A stretch of DNA of 64,000 nt. Origin: a bacterium YEK0313. Lineage in GTDB: Bacteria; Pseudomonadota; Alphaproteobacteria; Rhizobiales; Phreatobacteraceae. Both the position numbers and the translations under genes were made by a program. The DNA lies in contig CCMO02000001.1 in NCBI GenBank assembly GCA_000751295.2, forward strand, positions 4,492,615 through 4,556,614, read 5' to 3'. Positions 26,740-35,781 of the stretch are shown piece after piece. Under the pieces are notes generated by a model. That model did not search any database. It was not told the origin of the DNA and was given only the letters and a program-made list of their open reading frames with translations. The number at the start of each line of letters is the position of its first letter. Position 1 is the first letter of the stretch.

Positions 26740-26793
26740 ATGACCGGACCGATCGACCGCCCCGGAGATCGAGCGGCGCGCCGATGGATCTGA
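26740..26793 (+). other. possible 17-codon leader frame overlapping the EamA start
   Basis: ATG at 26740 with TTGGAG 6 bases upstream, the best ribosome-binding site in this interval, opens a 17-codon frame rich in Arg and Pro. It ends in TGA at 26791-26793, inside the EamA gene (start 26784). The EamA ATG has no good site of its own, so coupled translation from this leader is plausible. The frame has no recognisable similarity and could be chance. Confidence 0.35.
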
Positions 26794-27620
26794 TCCACGT
26801 CGGCGCGGCTCTCCTGAGCGCGCTGCTCCATGCTGGCTGGAACGCCGCGGTCAAGGCAAGCCGCGAGCCGTCCCGGGCCATGACCGCGCAGATGCTGATC
26901 GGGGCCGTTCTGGTGGTGCCGGGCCTGGCCGTCACCGGCCTGCCGGCCCGCGCCTCCTGGCCCTGGCTCGTCGGCTCGACCCTGATCAATGTCGTGACGG
27001 TGCGCGCGCTCCTGCGCGCCTATGCGTTCGGCGGTTTCGGCATCGTCTATCCCATGGTGCGGGCCCTGGCCGTGCTCATGGTCGTGCCCCTGGCCGCCGC
27101 GATCGCCGGCGACCGCATCGGCTCCTACGCCCTCGCCGGCGTGATCGTCATCATCCTCTCGCTCGCCGCGCTCGCCTATGACGCGACGCGCGGCAAGGCC
27201 TTGAGCCCCAAGGCGCTCGGCTGGACGCTCGCCGCGGGCCTTGGCACCGCGGCCTATGTGCTGTGCGACGCGCAGGGCGTGCGCGCGGCCGGCTCGCCCG
27301 TCGCCTACGGCTTTGCCGTCTCGATCACCAATGCCGCGGCCATGTGCTGGCACCAGCGCCATGTCGGCGCTCCCTGGCGCCAGCTCGACGGCCAGTGGCT
27401 GGTCGCCGCGCCCGCCGCCCTCGCCTCGATGGCCTCCTACCTGCTCATCCTCTGGGTGTGGAGCAACGCGCCGATCGCCGCGGCATCGGCCCTGCGCGAC
27501 ACCAGCGCCGTCTTCGCGATCCTGATCGCGGTCATCTGGCTGAAGGAGCCGTTCACGCCGACCCGTGTCATTGCCGTGCTGCTGGCCGCCGCGGCGGTGC
27601 CCCTGCTGCGGCTCGGATGA
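26784..27620 (+). CDS. EamA/DMT-superfamily transporter
   Basis: 278 aa, about ten membrane helices (LLSALLHAGWNAAVKASRE opens the first repeat; WSNAPIAAASALRDTSAVF lies in the second). Closest in style to small DMT exporters annotated as EamA or YdcZ-like; the substrate is unknown. It is preceded by the 36-bp inverted repeat and a possible coupled leader frame, so it is likely regulated. The aminopeptidase gene follows after 145 bp. Confidence 0.87.
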   Translation: MDLIHVGAALLSALLHAGWNAAVKASREPSRAMTAQMLIGAVLVVPGLAVTGLPARASWPWLVGSTLINVVTVRALLRAYAFGGFGIVYPMVRALAVLMVVPLAAAIAGDRIGSYALAGVIVIILSLAALAYDATRGKALSPKALGWTLAAGLGTAAYVLCDAQGVRAAGSPVAYGFAVSITNAAAMCWHQRHVGAPWRQLDGQWLVAAPAALASMASYLLILWVWSNAPIAAASALRDTSAVFAILIAVIWLKEPFTPTRVIAVLLAAAAVPLLRLG

Positions 27621-27765
27621 GCACCGGGCGGTGCCCGCATGGCCGGGCCGGACGATTCACGCTAGAGTCCGGTTCCGGACGCCTGCTTCGGCTCGATCGC
27701 CACGCGGCATCGACGATCGACATGGCGGCGGCCCCTTTGGTGTTTCATCGACAGGACAGTACGGC

Positions 27766-29022
27766 ATGACGCGTCAGGCACAGGACACCCCGGCTTCGAT
27801 CGACCCGAAAAAACTCGACCGGCTCGCCGAGGTCGCGGTCAGGATCGGCTTGCAGCTCGCTCCCGGCCAGGACCTGTTCATGACCTCGCCGGTCGCGGCC
27901 CTGCCGCTGGTGCGCCGCATCGCCGAACATGCCTACCGGGCCGGCGCCGGCCTGGTCACGCCGATCCTCTCCGACGAGCAGGTGACCCTGGCGCGGTACC
28001 GTTACGGCGCCGATGCGAGCTTCGACCGTGCCGCCGGCTGGCTGCATGAGGGTGCGGCCAAGGCCTTCGCCGCCAACACCGCCCGGCTCGCCATCGTCGG
28101 CGACAATCCCATGCTGCTCGCCGGCGAGGATCCGGCCAAGGTCGCGCGCGCCAACAAGGCCAATTCCCTCGCCTATCAGCCGGCGCTGGAGCGCATCGTC
28201 AATTTCGACATCAACTGGAACATCGTCGCCTATCCCGGCGCCGCCTGGGCGGCCCAGGTCTTCCCGGGCGAGCCGGAGGACGTGGCGGTCGGCAAGCTGG
28301 CCGAGGCGATCTTCGCCGCCTCGCGCGTCGATACCGACGATCCCGTCGGCGCCTGGACCGCGCACAACACCAATCTCGGCAGGCGCACCGCCTGGCTGAA
28401 CGGCCATCGTTTCCAGGCCCTGCATTTCTCCGGCCCGGGCACCGATCTCACGGTCGGGCTCGCCGACGGCCATGAATGGCAGGGCGGCGCGTCCAAGGCC
28501 AAGAACGGCATCGTCTGCAACCCGAACATCCCGACCGAGGAGGTGTTCACCACCCCGCACGCCCGGCGCGTCGAGGGCCGCGTCCGCAGCACCAAGCCGC
28601 TGTCCTATCAGGGCACGCTGATCGACAATATCGAGGTCAGGTTCGAGGCCGGCCGGATCGTCGAGGCCCGCGCCAGCCGCGGCAGCGAGGTGCTCGGCAA
28701 GGTGCTCGACAGCGACGAGGGCGCACGCCGCCTCGGCGAGGTGGCGCTGGTGCCCCATTCCTCGCCGATCTCGAAGAGCGGGCTCCTGTTCTTCAACACG
28801 CTGTTCGACGAGAACGCCGCCTGCCACATCGCGCTCGGTCAGTGCTATTCGAAATGTTTCGTCGACGGCGCCAATCTGACGCCCGACCAGATCGCCGCCC
28901 AGGGCGGCAACAAGAGCCTCATCCACATCGACTGGATGATCGGCTCGGGCGAGATCGACATCGACGGCCTCACCGCCGACGGCGGCCGCGTGCCGGTGTT
29001 CCGCAAGGGCGAATGGGCCTGA
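27766..29022 (+). CDS. M29-family aminopeptidase
   Basis: 418 aa, full length for the AmpS/PepS/aminopeptidase T family of cytosolic metallopeptidases. Family regions in order: LAEVAVRIGLQLAPGQ, IPTEEVFTTPHARRVEG, RLGEVALVPHSSPIS, LFDENAACHIALGQCY and IHIDWMIGSGEIDIDG. The last four supply the Glu, Glu, His/Tyr and His/Asp ligands of the two-metal site. It removes N-terminal residues from peptides. I chose the ATG at 27766 by family length; the frame is open upstream. Confidence 0.92.
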   Translation: MTRQAQDTPASIDPKKLDRLAEVAVRIGLQLAPGQDLFMTSPVAALPLVRRIAEHAYRAGAGLVTPILSDEQVTLARYRYGADASFDRAAGWLHEGAAKAFAANTARLAIVGDNPMLLAGEDPAKVARANKANSLAYQPALERIVNFDINWNIVAYPGAAWAAQVFPGEPEDVAVGKLAEAIFAASRVDTDDPVGAWTAHNTNLGRRTAWLNGHRFQALHFSGPGTDLTVGLADGHEWQGGASKAKNGIVCNPNIPTEEVFTTPHARRVEGRVRSTKPLSYQGTLIDNIEVRFEAGRIVEARASRGSEVLGKVLDSDEGARRLGEVALVPHSSPISKSGLLFFNTLFDENAACHIALGQCYSKCFVDGANLTPDQIAAQGGNKSLIHIDWMIGSGEIDIDGLTADGGRVPVFRKGEWA

Positions 29023-29050
29023 GGCCCCGCCCTTTCCGCAAGCCTTCGAC

Positions 29051-29073
29051 GCCCGCGCCATGGCGGCGCGGGC
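29051..29073. terminator. GC-rich hairpin between convergent genes
   Basis: A 9-bp perfect stem GCCCGCGCC/GGCGCGGGC around the loop ATGGC lies between the stops of the M29 peptidase and mmsA. No T-run follows on either strand, so intrinsic termination is not certain; it could end transcripts from both sides. Confidence 0.4.
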
Positions 29074-29112
29074 GATCCGGAAGCGGGCTCTTCGCCGCTC
29101 GCGGCGGGCCGC

Positions 29113-30630
29113 TCACTTCGCGACGGGCATCGTGAACTCGGCGCCCTTGGCAATCGAATCCGGCCAGCGCTGCATGATGCTCTTGTAGCGCGTGTAGAAG
29201 CGGATGCCCTCCTCGCCATAGGCATGGTGGTCACCGAACAGCGACCGCTTCCAGCCGCCGAAGGAATGCCAGGCCATCGGCACCGGGATCGGCACGTTGA
29301 TGCCGACCATGCCCACCTTGATCTGCCGCGAGAAGGCGCGCGCGACGGCGCCGTCGCTGGTGTAGCACGATACGCCGTTGCCGAATTCGTGGGCGTTGAT
29401 CAGGGCCACCGCTTCGGCGAATTCCTTGACGCGCACGACGCACAGGACCGGCCCGAAGATCTCTTCCCTGTAGATCGTCATGTCGGGGCTGACGTGGTCG
29501 AACAGGGTCCCGCCGACGAAGAACCCGTCCTCGTGGCCTTCGACCTTGCAGCCGCGGCCGTCGATGATCAGCGCCGCGCCCTCGTCGATGCCGGCGGCAA
29601 TATAGCCTTCGACCTTGGCCTTGTGGGCCTGGGTGACGAGCGGGCCCATCTCGACCTGCGCGTCCAGCCCGCTGCCGATATTCAGCGTGCGCGCGCGTTC
29701 CGCAAGGCGCGGCACGAGCTCGTCGGCGACATCGCCCACCGCCACCGCGACCGAGATCGCCATGCAGCGCTCGCCGGCGGAGCCATAGGCGGCGCCGACG
29801 AGGGCGTCGACCACCTGGTCGAGATCGGCATCCGGCATCACCACGAGGTGGTTCTTCGCGCCGCCCAGGGCCTGCACGCGCTTTCCCCGGCGCGTGCCCT
29901 CGGCATAGATATATTCGGCGATGGGCGTCGAACCGACGAAGGACAGTGCCTCGACATCGGGATGGGCAATCAGCGCGTCGACCGCGACCTTGTCGCCCTG
30001 GACGACGTTGAACACGTCGTCGGGCAGGCCGGCTTCCTTCAGCAGTTGCGCGAGCAGCAGGCTCGCCGAGGGGTCCCGCTCGGAGGGCTTGAGCACGAAG
30101 GTATTGCCGGCCGCGAGCGCGACCGGGAACATCCACATCGGCACCATGACCGGAAAATTGAACGGCGTGATGCCGGCAACCACGCCCAGCGGCTGGCGCA
30201 GGTTCCAGTTGTCGATGCCGCCGCCGATATTGTCGGTGAACTCCGTCTTGAGCAGGTTGGGGATGCCGGTCGCGAACTCGACGACCTCGATCCCGCGCGT
30301 CACCTCGCCTTTCGCATCCGAGAACACCTTGCCGTGCTCGCGGGTGATGATGTCAGCCAGGCGGTCGTGATGCTGGTCGAGCAGTTCCTTGAACTTGAAC
30401 AGGATGCGCGCACGGCGCAGCGGCGGCGTTTCCGACCAGGCGGGGAACGCGGCCTTGGCGGCGGCAACCGCGGCATCGACCGCCGCGGGGCTCGCAAGAG
30501 CGACCCGTGCCCCGACGGCGCCGGTTGCGGGATTGTAGACATCGGACGTCCGGCCGGTCGTCCCGGCGACGGCCTGACCGTTGATCCAGTGGCCGATTAG
30601 GGTGATCGCCGACGTCACCGCCATATTCAT
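29113..30630 (-). CDS. mmsA: CoA-acylating methylmalonate-semialdehyde dehydrogenase
   Basis: 505 aa. It converts methylmalonate (or malonate) semialdehyde to propionyl- (or acetyl-) CoA with NAD+ and CoA, in valine, inositol or beta-alanine breakdown. Landmarks: GVVAGITPFNFPVMVPMWM (~149-167), FVGSTPIAEYIY, GAKNHLVVMPDAD, catalytic Cys289 in GERCMAIS, and the MmsA-type ending FTRYKSIMQRWPD (here FYTRYKSIMQRWP). AGGAGGA lies 7 bases before the ATG at 30630; an in-frame ATG at 30636 abuts the site and is too close. Divergent from the AA_synth gene. Confidence 0.93.
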   Translation of the reverse strand: MNMAVTSAITLIGHWINGQAVAGTTGRTSDVYNPATGAVGARVALASPAAVDAAVAAAKAAFPAWSETPPLRRARILFKFKELLDQHHDRLADIITREHGKVFSDAKGEVTRGIEVVEFATGIPNLLKTEFTDNIGGGIDNWNLRQPLGVVAGITPFNFPVMVPMWMFPVALAAGNTFVLKPSERDPSASLLLAQLLKEAGLPDDVFNVVQGDKVAVDALIAHPDVEALSFVGSTPIAEYIYAEGTRRGKRVQALGGAKNHLVVMPDADLDQVVDALVGAAYGSAGERCMAISVAVAVGDVADELVPRLAERARTLNIGSGLDAQVEMGPLVTQAHKAKVEGYIAAGIDEGAALIIDGRGCKVEGHEDGFFVGGTLFDHVSPDMTIYREEIFGPVLCVVRVKEFAEAVALINAHEFGNGVSCYTSDGAVARAFSRQIKVGMVGINVPIPVPMAWHSFGGWKRSLFGDHHAYGEEGIRFYTRYKSIMQRWPDSIAKGAEFTMPVAK

Positions 30631-30859
30631 GCTCATTCCTCCTTGCCGACCTGAAATGCTGCAAGGCACAAAGACGAGCGGCCGCACATGAGCATTTCGC
30701 TGCAGGAGAAGAAGGCTGTCGGTCGGCGCAAATCCAGACGGCAATTCTGCAAGCGTCCATGCGTTCTTCCAGCCTGACAGCGTCCCATCCCCTCCATAGC
30801 CTCCATCGCCACGCCGCCTCTTCGGGGCGGGTTGACCAAGGCTGCAGGAGGAAAAAAGC

Positions 30860-31477
30860 ATGGCTGACGGCGCGACGACGGCGAGCATTCGCCAACTCCA
30901 TCTCTTCGAGCGCGACATTCTGTCCGAAGCGAACAGCCCGGCCGACCGGCTGACCCGGCATGTCGTCGCGGGCGCGGTTTTCGCCAATCCGTTCGCCGGG
31001 AAGGGCAAGGCATCGGAGGAGGACCTCGCCCGACTCGCCGAGATCTCCGTCGAAATCGGCACCTTGCTCACCCGGCGCGCGCTCGAGCGCTTTACCGGCG
31101 TGGAGCGCCCGCGCGCCTACGGCAAGGCCGTCATCGTCGGCACCGATGGCGAGAACGAGCACGGCGCGGCCCTGATCCATCCGCGCATCGGACTTGCCAT
31201 GCGGCGCGGCCTTGGCGCCGGCCCGGCCCTGATCCCCGGCAATGCCAAGGTCGCCGCGGCCGGAACCGCAATCGACGTGATCTTCGGCGGCGCGGACGAG
31301 GCCTGGGACTACGACGCCATGGACGCCACGACGGTGACCATCCCGGGTGCGCCCGGTCCGAAAGAAATCGCCCTCTTCGTCGGCTTCGGCACCACCCGCG
31401 TCAACGCCCGCGTCCAGGGCGCGAGCCCCCAGCGCGTGGCCGAACTGGTGGCCGAGATCAAGGCGGCGGCAAAATAG
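30860..31477 (+). CDS. AA_synth family protein (PF06684)
   Basis: 205 aa, matching the amino acid synthesis family seen in Bordetella and rhizobia, whose biochemical role is not established. Typical regions are RAYGKAVIVGTDGENEHGAA, HPRIGLAMRRGLGAGPALI, and the ending TTVTIPGAPGPKEIALFVGF. AGGAGG lies 8 bases before the ATG. It starts a plus-strand run leading into the ABC transporter after 283 bp, and is divergent from mmsA. The 31478-31760 gap carries only the ABC operon leader; I see no gene in it. Confidence 0.85.
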   Translation: MADGATTASIRQLHLFERDILSEANSPADRLTRHVVAGAVFANPFAGKGKASEEDLARLAEISVEIGTLLTRRALERFTGVERPRAYGKAVIVGTDGENEHGAALIHPRIGLAMRRGLGAGPALIPGNAKVAAAGTAIDVIFGGADEAWDYDAMDATTVTIPGAPGPKEIALFVGFGTTRVNARVQGASPQRVAELVAEIKAAAK

Positions 31478-31760
31478 CCGGTGGCCTTGCCGTCCGCCGG
31501 TGGAACACCCCGTTCCCGGCATGCGCGGCAGGCCTTCGCCCGGACCGGAAACCGGCGCGGCGGAAGCCCGTGGACAGAAGGCATCGCTGTCCGCTGCACG
31601 GCGGGCAGCCGGCAAGACATGCATGCCGCACCGGGATCGCCCGGACAGGCGCCGCATCAGCGAAATGACCTCGAAAAGTCAGCGCAGAAGCAACCCGTCG
31701 GGCAAGCCCGCCGGGATCGGGAGAGAAACGCACCATCGTCGCAAGACAAGGGAGGACACC

Positions 31761-32933
31761 ATGTTACGCCGGACAGTGCTCAAGGCCATGGCGGCAGCGA
31801 CCGGAACCCTATTGGCCGGAACCGGCGCCCTTCGCGCGCAGCAGCCGAAACAGACGGTCAGGATCGCCTTCATCGGCCCGCTGTCGGGCGGCAATTCCGC
31901 CGCCGGCGTTGGCGGCCGCAACTCGGCGGAACTGGCGGTGCGGCTGCGCAACGCCAATCCTGCCTCGAAATACGCCTATCAGCTCGTCACCCTCGACGAC
32001 GAGTGCAAGCCCAATGTCGGCATCCAGGTGGCGACACGCGCCGCGACAGACCGGCACATCGTCGCCGGCGTGACGCATTACTGCTCCGCCGTGGCGATCG
32101 CGGCGGTCGACGTCTACCATCGCTTCAAGCTGCCCGTGGTCGTCTGGGGCGCCATCCTGCCCGCGATCACCTATGGCAACGACTACCGGGAGATCCACCG
32201 CGTCAACGGCTCGATGCTCGACGAGACCCGCGTCGCGACGCGTTTTCTGACCGGGCTCGGCTACAGGAAGTGGGTCATCGTCCACGACACGACCGACTAC
32301 GGCAACGGCCTTCTGCGTTTTTTCAAGGAGCGGATGGCGGAGAGCGACGCGCAGCTCGCCGGCACCTTCGGCGTCGGCGCCGACCAGCAGGACTTCTCGG
32401 CCGAGCTGCTCAAGATCAAGGAGATCCAGCCGGCCGTGGTCGTCTTCGCGGGCTTGACGCCGCTCGGCGTCCGCATCCGCTCGCAGATGGAGCGGCTCGG
32501 CGTCAACGTCCAGTTCGCCGGCGTCTCCGGCATCATGTCCGCCTCGTACCTGGAAGCGCTCGCCCCGACCGCGGAAGGAACCATCGCGTTCCATAACGGG
32601 GCGCCAGCCGAAAGCCTGCCCGGCGGGCGGCTCTTCGTCGAGGAGTACCGCAAGGCCGGCTTCACCGATCCCGCCGAGCCCTATGGTCCCTATGCCTTCG
32701 TCGCCGCCGATCTCATCATGGCGGCCATCGAGCGGGTCGGACCGGACCGGACCAAGGTTCGCGAGATCCTGAATGCGACCCGCAACTACGAAACCATCAC
32801 CGGGCCGATCACCTTCGACGATCACCGCCACCACAGCGTCGTCTCCACCAAATATGTCGCGCAGGACGGCCACTGGGTGCGCTGGGAGGACAGCCAGTAT
32901 GCCAGCGGCCAGCGCCGCCTGAAGGGCCTCTAG
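31761..32933 (+). CDS. branched-chain amino-acid-type ABC transporter substrate-binding protein
   Basis: 390 aa, periplasmic-binding fold type I (Peripla_BP_6). A signal peptide of ~27 residues ends near LRAQ. The mature protein starts VRIAFIGPLSGGNSA and has YQLVTLDDECKPNVG, HDTTDYGNGLLRFFKE and DQQDFSAELLKIKE. It captures a branched-chain amino acid, amide or aromatic acid for the permease below; the ligand cannot be read. GGGAGG lies 7 bases before the ATG. First gene of the five-gene transporter operon. Confidence 0.9.
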   Translation: MLRRTVLKAMAAATGTLLAGTGALRAQQPKQTVRIAFIGPLSGGNSAAGVGGRNSAELAVRLRNANPASKYAYQLVTLDDECKPNVGIQVATRAATDRHIVAGVTHYCSAVAIAAVDVYHRFKLPVVVWGAILPAITYGNDYREIHRVNGSMLDETRVATRFLTGLGYRKWVIVHDTTDYGNGLLRFFKERMAESDAQLAGTFGVGADQQDFSAELLKIKEIQPAVVVFAGLTPLGVRIRSQMERLGVNVQFAGVSGIMSASYLEALAPTAEGTIAFHNGAPAESLPGGRLFVEEYRKAGFTDPAEPYGPYAFVAADLIMAAIERVGPDRTKVREILNATRNYETITGPITFDDHRHHSVVSTKYVAQDGHWVRWEDSQYASGQRRLKGL

Positions 32934-32950
32934 AAGAGAAGGTCCAGGCA

Positions 32951-33865
32951 ATGGCAATTCTGTTCGAATATGTCCTCAACGGCGCCGTTCTCGGCATCAT
33001 GTACGCGCTCGTCGCCGTCGGCTTCACCCTGTTCTTCGGCGTCCTCGACATCATCAAGTTCTCGCACGGCGATGTCCTGACGCTCGGGGCCTTTTCCGGC
33101 CTGGTCGCCTTTCTGGCGCTCCAGTCCGTCGGCCTCGACCTTCCCGTCGTCGGTCTGGTCGTCGTGCTGCTCGCCGCCTGCATCGTCACCGGTGCGGCCG
33201 GCATGCTCATCGGCAAGGTCTTCGTCATCCCGATGCGCAACGCGTCCAGCTTCAACATCCTGCTGATGACGCTGATGATCGGCACCGCGATCCGCGAGGC
33301 GATCCGCCTGTTCTATCCGAACGGCGCCAATCCGAAGGCGTTTCCGACGCTTCTGCCCAAGACCCCGATCGAGATCGGTCCGGTGTTCTTCCGCCTCGAC
33401 AGCCTGATCCTGCTCGTTCTCGGCTTCACGGTCGTTCTCCTCACCCACTGGGTGATCCGCCACACCAGGCTCGGCCTCGCGATCCGCGCGGTCGCCCAGG
33501 ACGGGGACACCGCCCAGGCGATGGGCATTCCGTTCCAGCGGATCGTGCTCGCGACCTTCGCGCTCGGTTCGATGCTGGCCGGTACCGCCGGCGTCATGCA
33601 CGGCATCTACTACAGCGAGGTCAATTTCAGCGTCGGCCTGCTTCTCGGCGTCATCGGCTTCTCCGCCGCCGTCGTCGGCGGGCTCGGCAGCATCTGGGGC
33701 GCGATCATCGGCGGCTTCACCTTCGCGGCGCTGCAGACGCTGTGGGTCGTGTTCTTTCCGGACGCCAGCGGCTATCGCGACGTCTTCGCCTTCGCCGCTG
33801 TCATCCTCACCATGACGATCTGGCCGACCGGTCTCATTGCCGAACGCTACAGCGAGCGGGTGTAG
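32951..33865 (+). CDS. livH: branched-chain amino-acid-type ABC permease LivH
   Basis: 304 aa with about eight membrane helices. The opening NGAVLGIMYALVAVGFTLFFGVLDIIKFSHGD is diagnostic of LivH, and DGDTAQAMGIPFQRIVLATFALGSM is the cytoplasmic loop contacting the ATPases. It begins 17 bp after the binding-protein stop, with livM 3 bp downstream. Confidence 0.93.
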   Translation: MAILFEYVLNGAVLGIMYALVAVGFTLFFGVLDIIKFSHGDVLTLGAFSGLVAFLALQSVGLDLPVVGLVVVLLAACIVTGAAGMLIGKVFVIPMRNASSFNILLMTLMIGTAIREAIRLFYPNGANPKAFPTLLPKTPIEIGPVFFRLDSLILLVLGFTVVLLTHWVIRHTRLGLAIRAVAQDGDTAQAMGIPFQRIVLATFALGSMLAGTAGVMHGIYYSEVNFSVGLLLGVIGFSAAVVGGLGSIWGAIIGGFTFAALQTLWVVFFPDASGYRDVFAFAAVILTMTIWPTGLIAERYSERV

Positions 33866-33868
33866 ACG

Positions 33869-35011
33869 ATGACCACGAGAAACATGATCCAATTCCTGTC
33901 GATCGCCACCCTCGCGATCGGTCTGGCCGGCACCATCCTCATGGCCGAGAGCCAGTGGCTCGTGGCCGGAGCCGCGGTGGCGGCCGCGGCGCTCGCCGCG
34001 GCGCTGTCCCGCCTCGGCATCGGCCGCGGCTTCGCCGCGACCTTGAACGAGTCCGGCGCCTGGGTCGTCCTGCTGATTCCGCTCGGCGGCCTCGCCGTTG
34101 GCCTGGCGCTCCATGCCGAGCATTTTCCGCTCATGATGCTGGCGACCGTGCTGATCTACAGCCTTGCCTGCATCGGCCTGACCATCCAGTTCGGCTATGC
34201 CGGCGTCATCAACTTCGCGGGCGCGGCATTCTTCGGAATCGGCGGATACACCGCCGCCGTCCTCGGCGGCTGGGGCGTGCCCTCGCTGCTGATCCTGCTG
34301 GCCGGCGGTGCCGCGGCTGCAGTCATCGGCGCCGTCCTGATCCTTCCCGTGCTGAGGACCAGGGGCCACTATGCCGCGCTGATCACCATCGCCTTCGGCC
34401 TGCTCTTCCGCAGCTTTCTGGAGGTCAATCCGACGCTCGGCGGCCCCCAGGGCCTGAAAGTGGAAGGCGCGAGCATTGCCGGGCAATCGCTTGCCAGCGG
34501 CATCGAGGTCGGCGCCCTGCAGGCTTCGTTCTACCTCAACTACGTGCTGTTCGCCCTCGCGGTCTTCGCCGTCTTCTTCCTCCTGGCGCGCAATCTCGAA
34601 AAGAGCTGGATCGGCATCAATTTCGACGCGGTCCGCGAGGATCCGATCGGCGCCGCCGTCTTCGGCATCAATGTCGCCTATTGGCGGATCATGGCCTTCG
34701 TCGTCGGCAACTTCGTGATCGGGGTTGCCGGCGCCCTCTTCGCGATGATGCAGAACTTCATCGCGCCGAGCAATTTCACCTTCTCGGATTCCCTCATCAT
34801 GCTGTCGATCATCGTGCTCGGCGGGCTCGGCAATCTCTGGGCGATCATTCCCGCGGCGATCCTCGTCGTCGTGATTCCGGAAAAGCTGCAGGAAATCGGC
34901 GAGTTCCGCATCCTCGCCTTCGCCGTGCTCGTCGTGCTCGTGCTCCGCTTCCGCCCAAGCGGCCTGTTCCCGCGCGCCCTCCGGCAATTCCGAAAGGAGG
35001 TCGCGCAATGA
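33869..35011 (+). CDS. livM: branched-chain amino-acid-type ABC permease LivM
   Basis: 380 aa, about ten membrane helices. LivM marks: TIQFGYAGVINFAGAAFFGIGGY, VREDPIGAAVFGINVAYWR (ATPase-coupling loop) and the ending LRFRPSGLFPRALRQFR. An N-terminal ~75-residue stretch with two extra helices precedes the conserved core. AAAGGAGG near its 3' end serves livG, whose ATG overlaps its stop. Confidence 0.92.
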   Translation: MTTRNMIQFLSIATLAIGLAGTILMAESQWLVAGAAVAAAALAAALSRLGIGRGFAATLNESGAWVVLLIPLGGLAVGLALHAEHFPLMMLATVLIYSLACIGLTIQFGYAGVINFAGAAFFGIGGYTAAVLGGWGVPSLLILLAGGAAAAVIGAVLILPVLRTRGHYAALITIAFGLLFRSFLEVNPTLGGPQGLKVEGASIAGQSLASGIEVGALQASFYLNYVLFALAVFAVFFLLARNLEKSWIGINFDAVREDPIGAAVFGINVAYWRIMAFVVGNFVIGVAGALFAMMQNFIAPSNFTFSDSLIMLSIIVLGGLGNLWAIIPAAILVVVIPEKLQEIGEFRILAFAVLVVLVLRFRPSGLFPRALRQFRKEVAQ

Positions 35012-35781
35012 CGCAGCTGTTCTCAGCCCAGGAGGTCTCGGTCCGTTTCGGCGGGCTGCAGGCCCTCGACAAACTGTCCCTCGATTTCGGCGAGGGGGTC
35101 ATCATCGGCTTGATCGGCCCGAACGGCTCGGGCAAGACGACCTTCTTCAATGCTCTCACCGGGCTTTGCCGGACGGCCGGCGGCCGCATCCTCCTCGACG
35201 GCCAGGACATGACCGGGCTCCAGCCCCGCCACGTCTACCGGCGCGGCGTCACCCGCACGTTCCAGCGCTCGCGCCTCTGCCTGTCGCTGTCGGTCTTCGA
35301 CAATGTGGCGATCGGTCGGCAGAACGCGCTGGACCTCGGCCTCATTGGCAATCTCCTGCGGCGCGGTGCGTTCGCTGAGGCCGTCCGGAGCAATCACGAG
35401 CGTGTGCGCGACCTTCTCGCGACCTTCAGCGCGCCGTTGGCGGACCGGATTTTCGAGCCGCTGCACCGGCTGAACATGATCGACCGCCGCAGGATCGAGG
35501 TCTGCCGCGCGCTCATCGGCGAGCCGCGCCTTCTGCTTCTGGACGAACCCTCCGCCGGCATGACCCCCGATGAAACCCACGAATTCATGGCGGACATCCT
35601 CAAGGTCAGGCGCGGCAATCCGCGGATGAGCATCATCATCATCGAGCACGAAATGGACCTCATGCAGCGCGTCGCCGAGCGCTGCATCGTCCTGAACTAC
35701 GGCCGGAAGGTCGCCGACGGCACGTTCGACGAGGTCGTGGCCGATCCTTGGGTCCAGGAGGCCTATCTGGGAACGTCATGA
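35008..35781 (+). CDS. livG: branched-chain amino-acid-type ABC ATPase LivG
   Basis: 257 aa. Walker A GPNGSGKTTFFNALTG (~36-51), a truncated-looking signature region LNMIDRRRIEVCRALIG where the usual LSYGQQR sequence is replaced, Walker B LLLLDEPSAGMTP, and switch IIIEHEMDLMQRVAERC. The LivG-type linker (RTFQRSRLCLSLSVFDNV) is present. The signature motif lacks the canonical LSGGQ-like residues (here HRLNMIDRR), so ATP binding by this subunit may depend on LivF. ATGA overlaps at both ends. Confidence 0.9.
   Translation: MTQLFSAQEVSVRFGGLQALDKLSLDFGEGVIIGLIGPNGSGKTTFFNALTGLCRTAGGRILLDGQDMTGLQPRHVYRRGVTRTFQRSRLCLSLSVFDNVAIGRQNALDLGLIGNLLRRGAFAEAVRSNHERVRDLLATFSAPLADRIFEPLHRLNMIDRRRIEVCRALIGEPRLLLLDEPSAGMTPDETHEFMADILKVRRGNPRMSIIIIEHEMDLMQRVAERCIVLNYGRKVADGTFDEVVADPWVQEAYLGTS

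Noticed and set aside
30653..30698. Inverted repeat GAAATGCT/AGCATTTC in the mmsA/AA_synth promoter.
   Set aside because: The arms are only 8 bp and 30 bases apart, so chance is likely; kept out of the feature list.
32930..35008. A 692-codon open frame antisense to livH and livM.
   Set aside because: It is opposite well-conserved membrane protein genes, has a composition typical of GC-rich antisense frames and no recognisable domain. Several other long antisense frames (for example 3276-5498 and 5465-7888) were rejected for the same reason.
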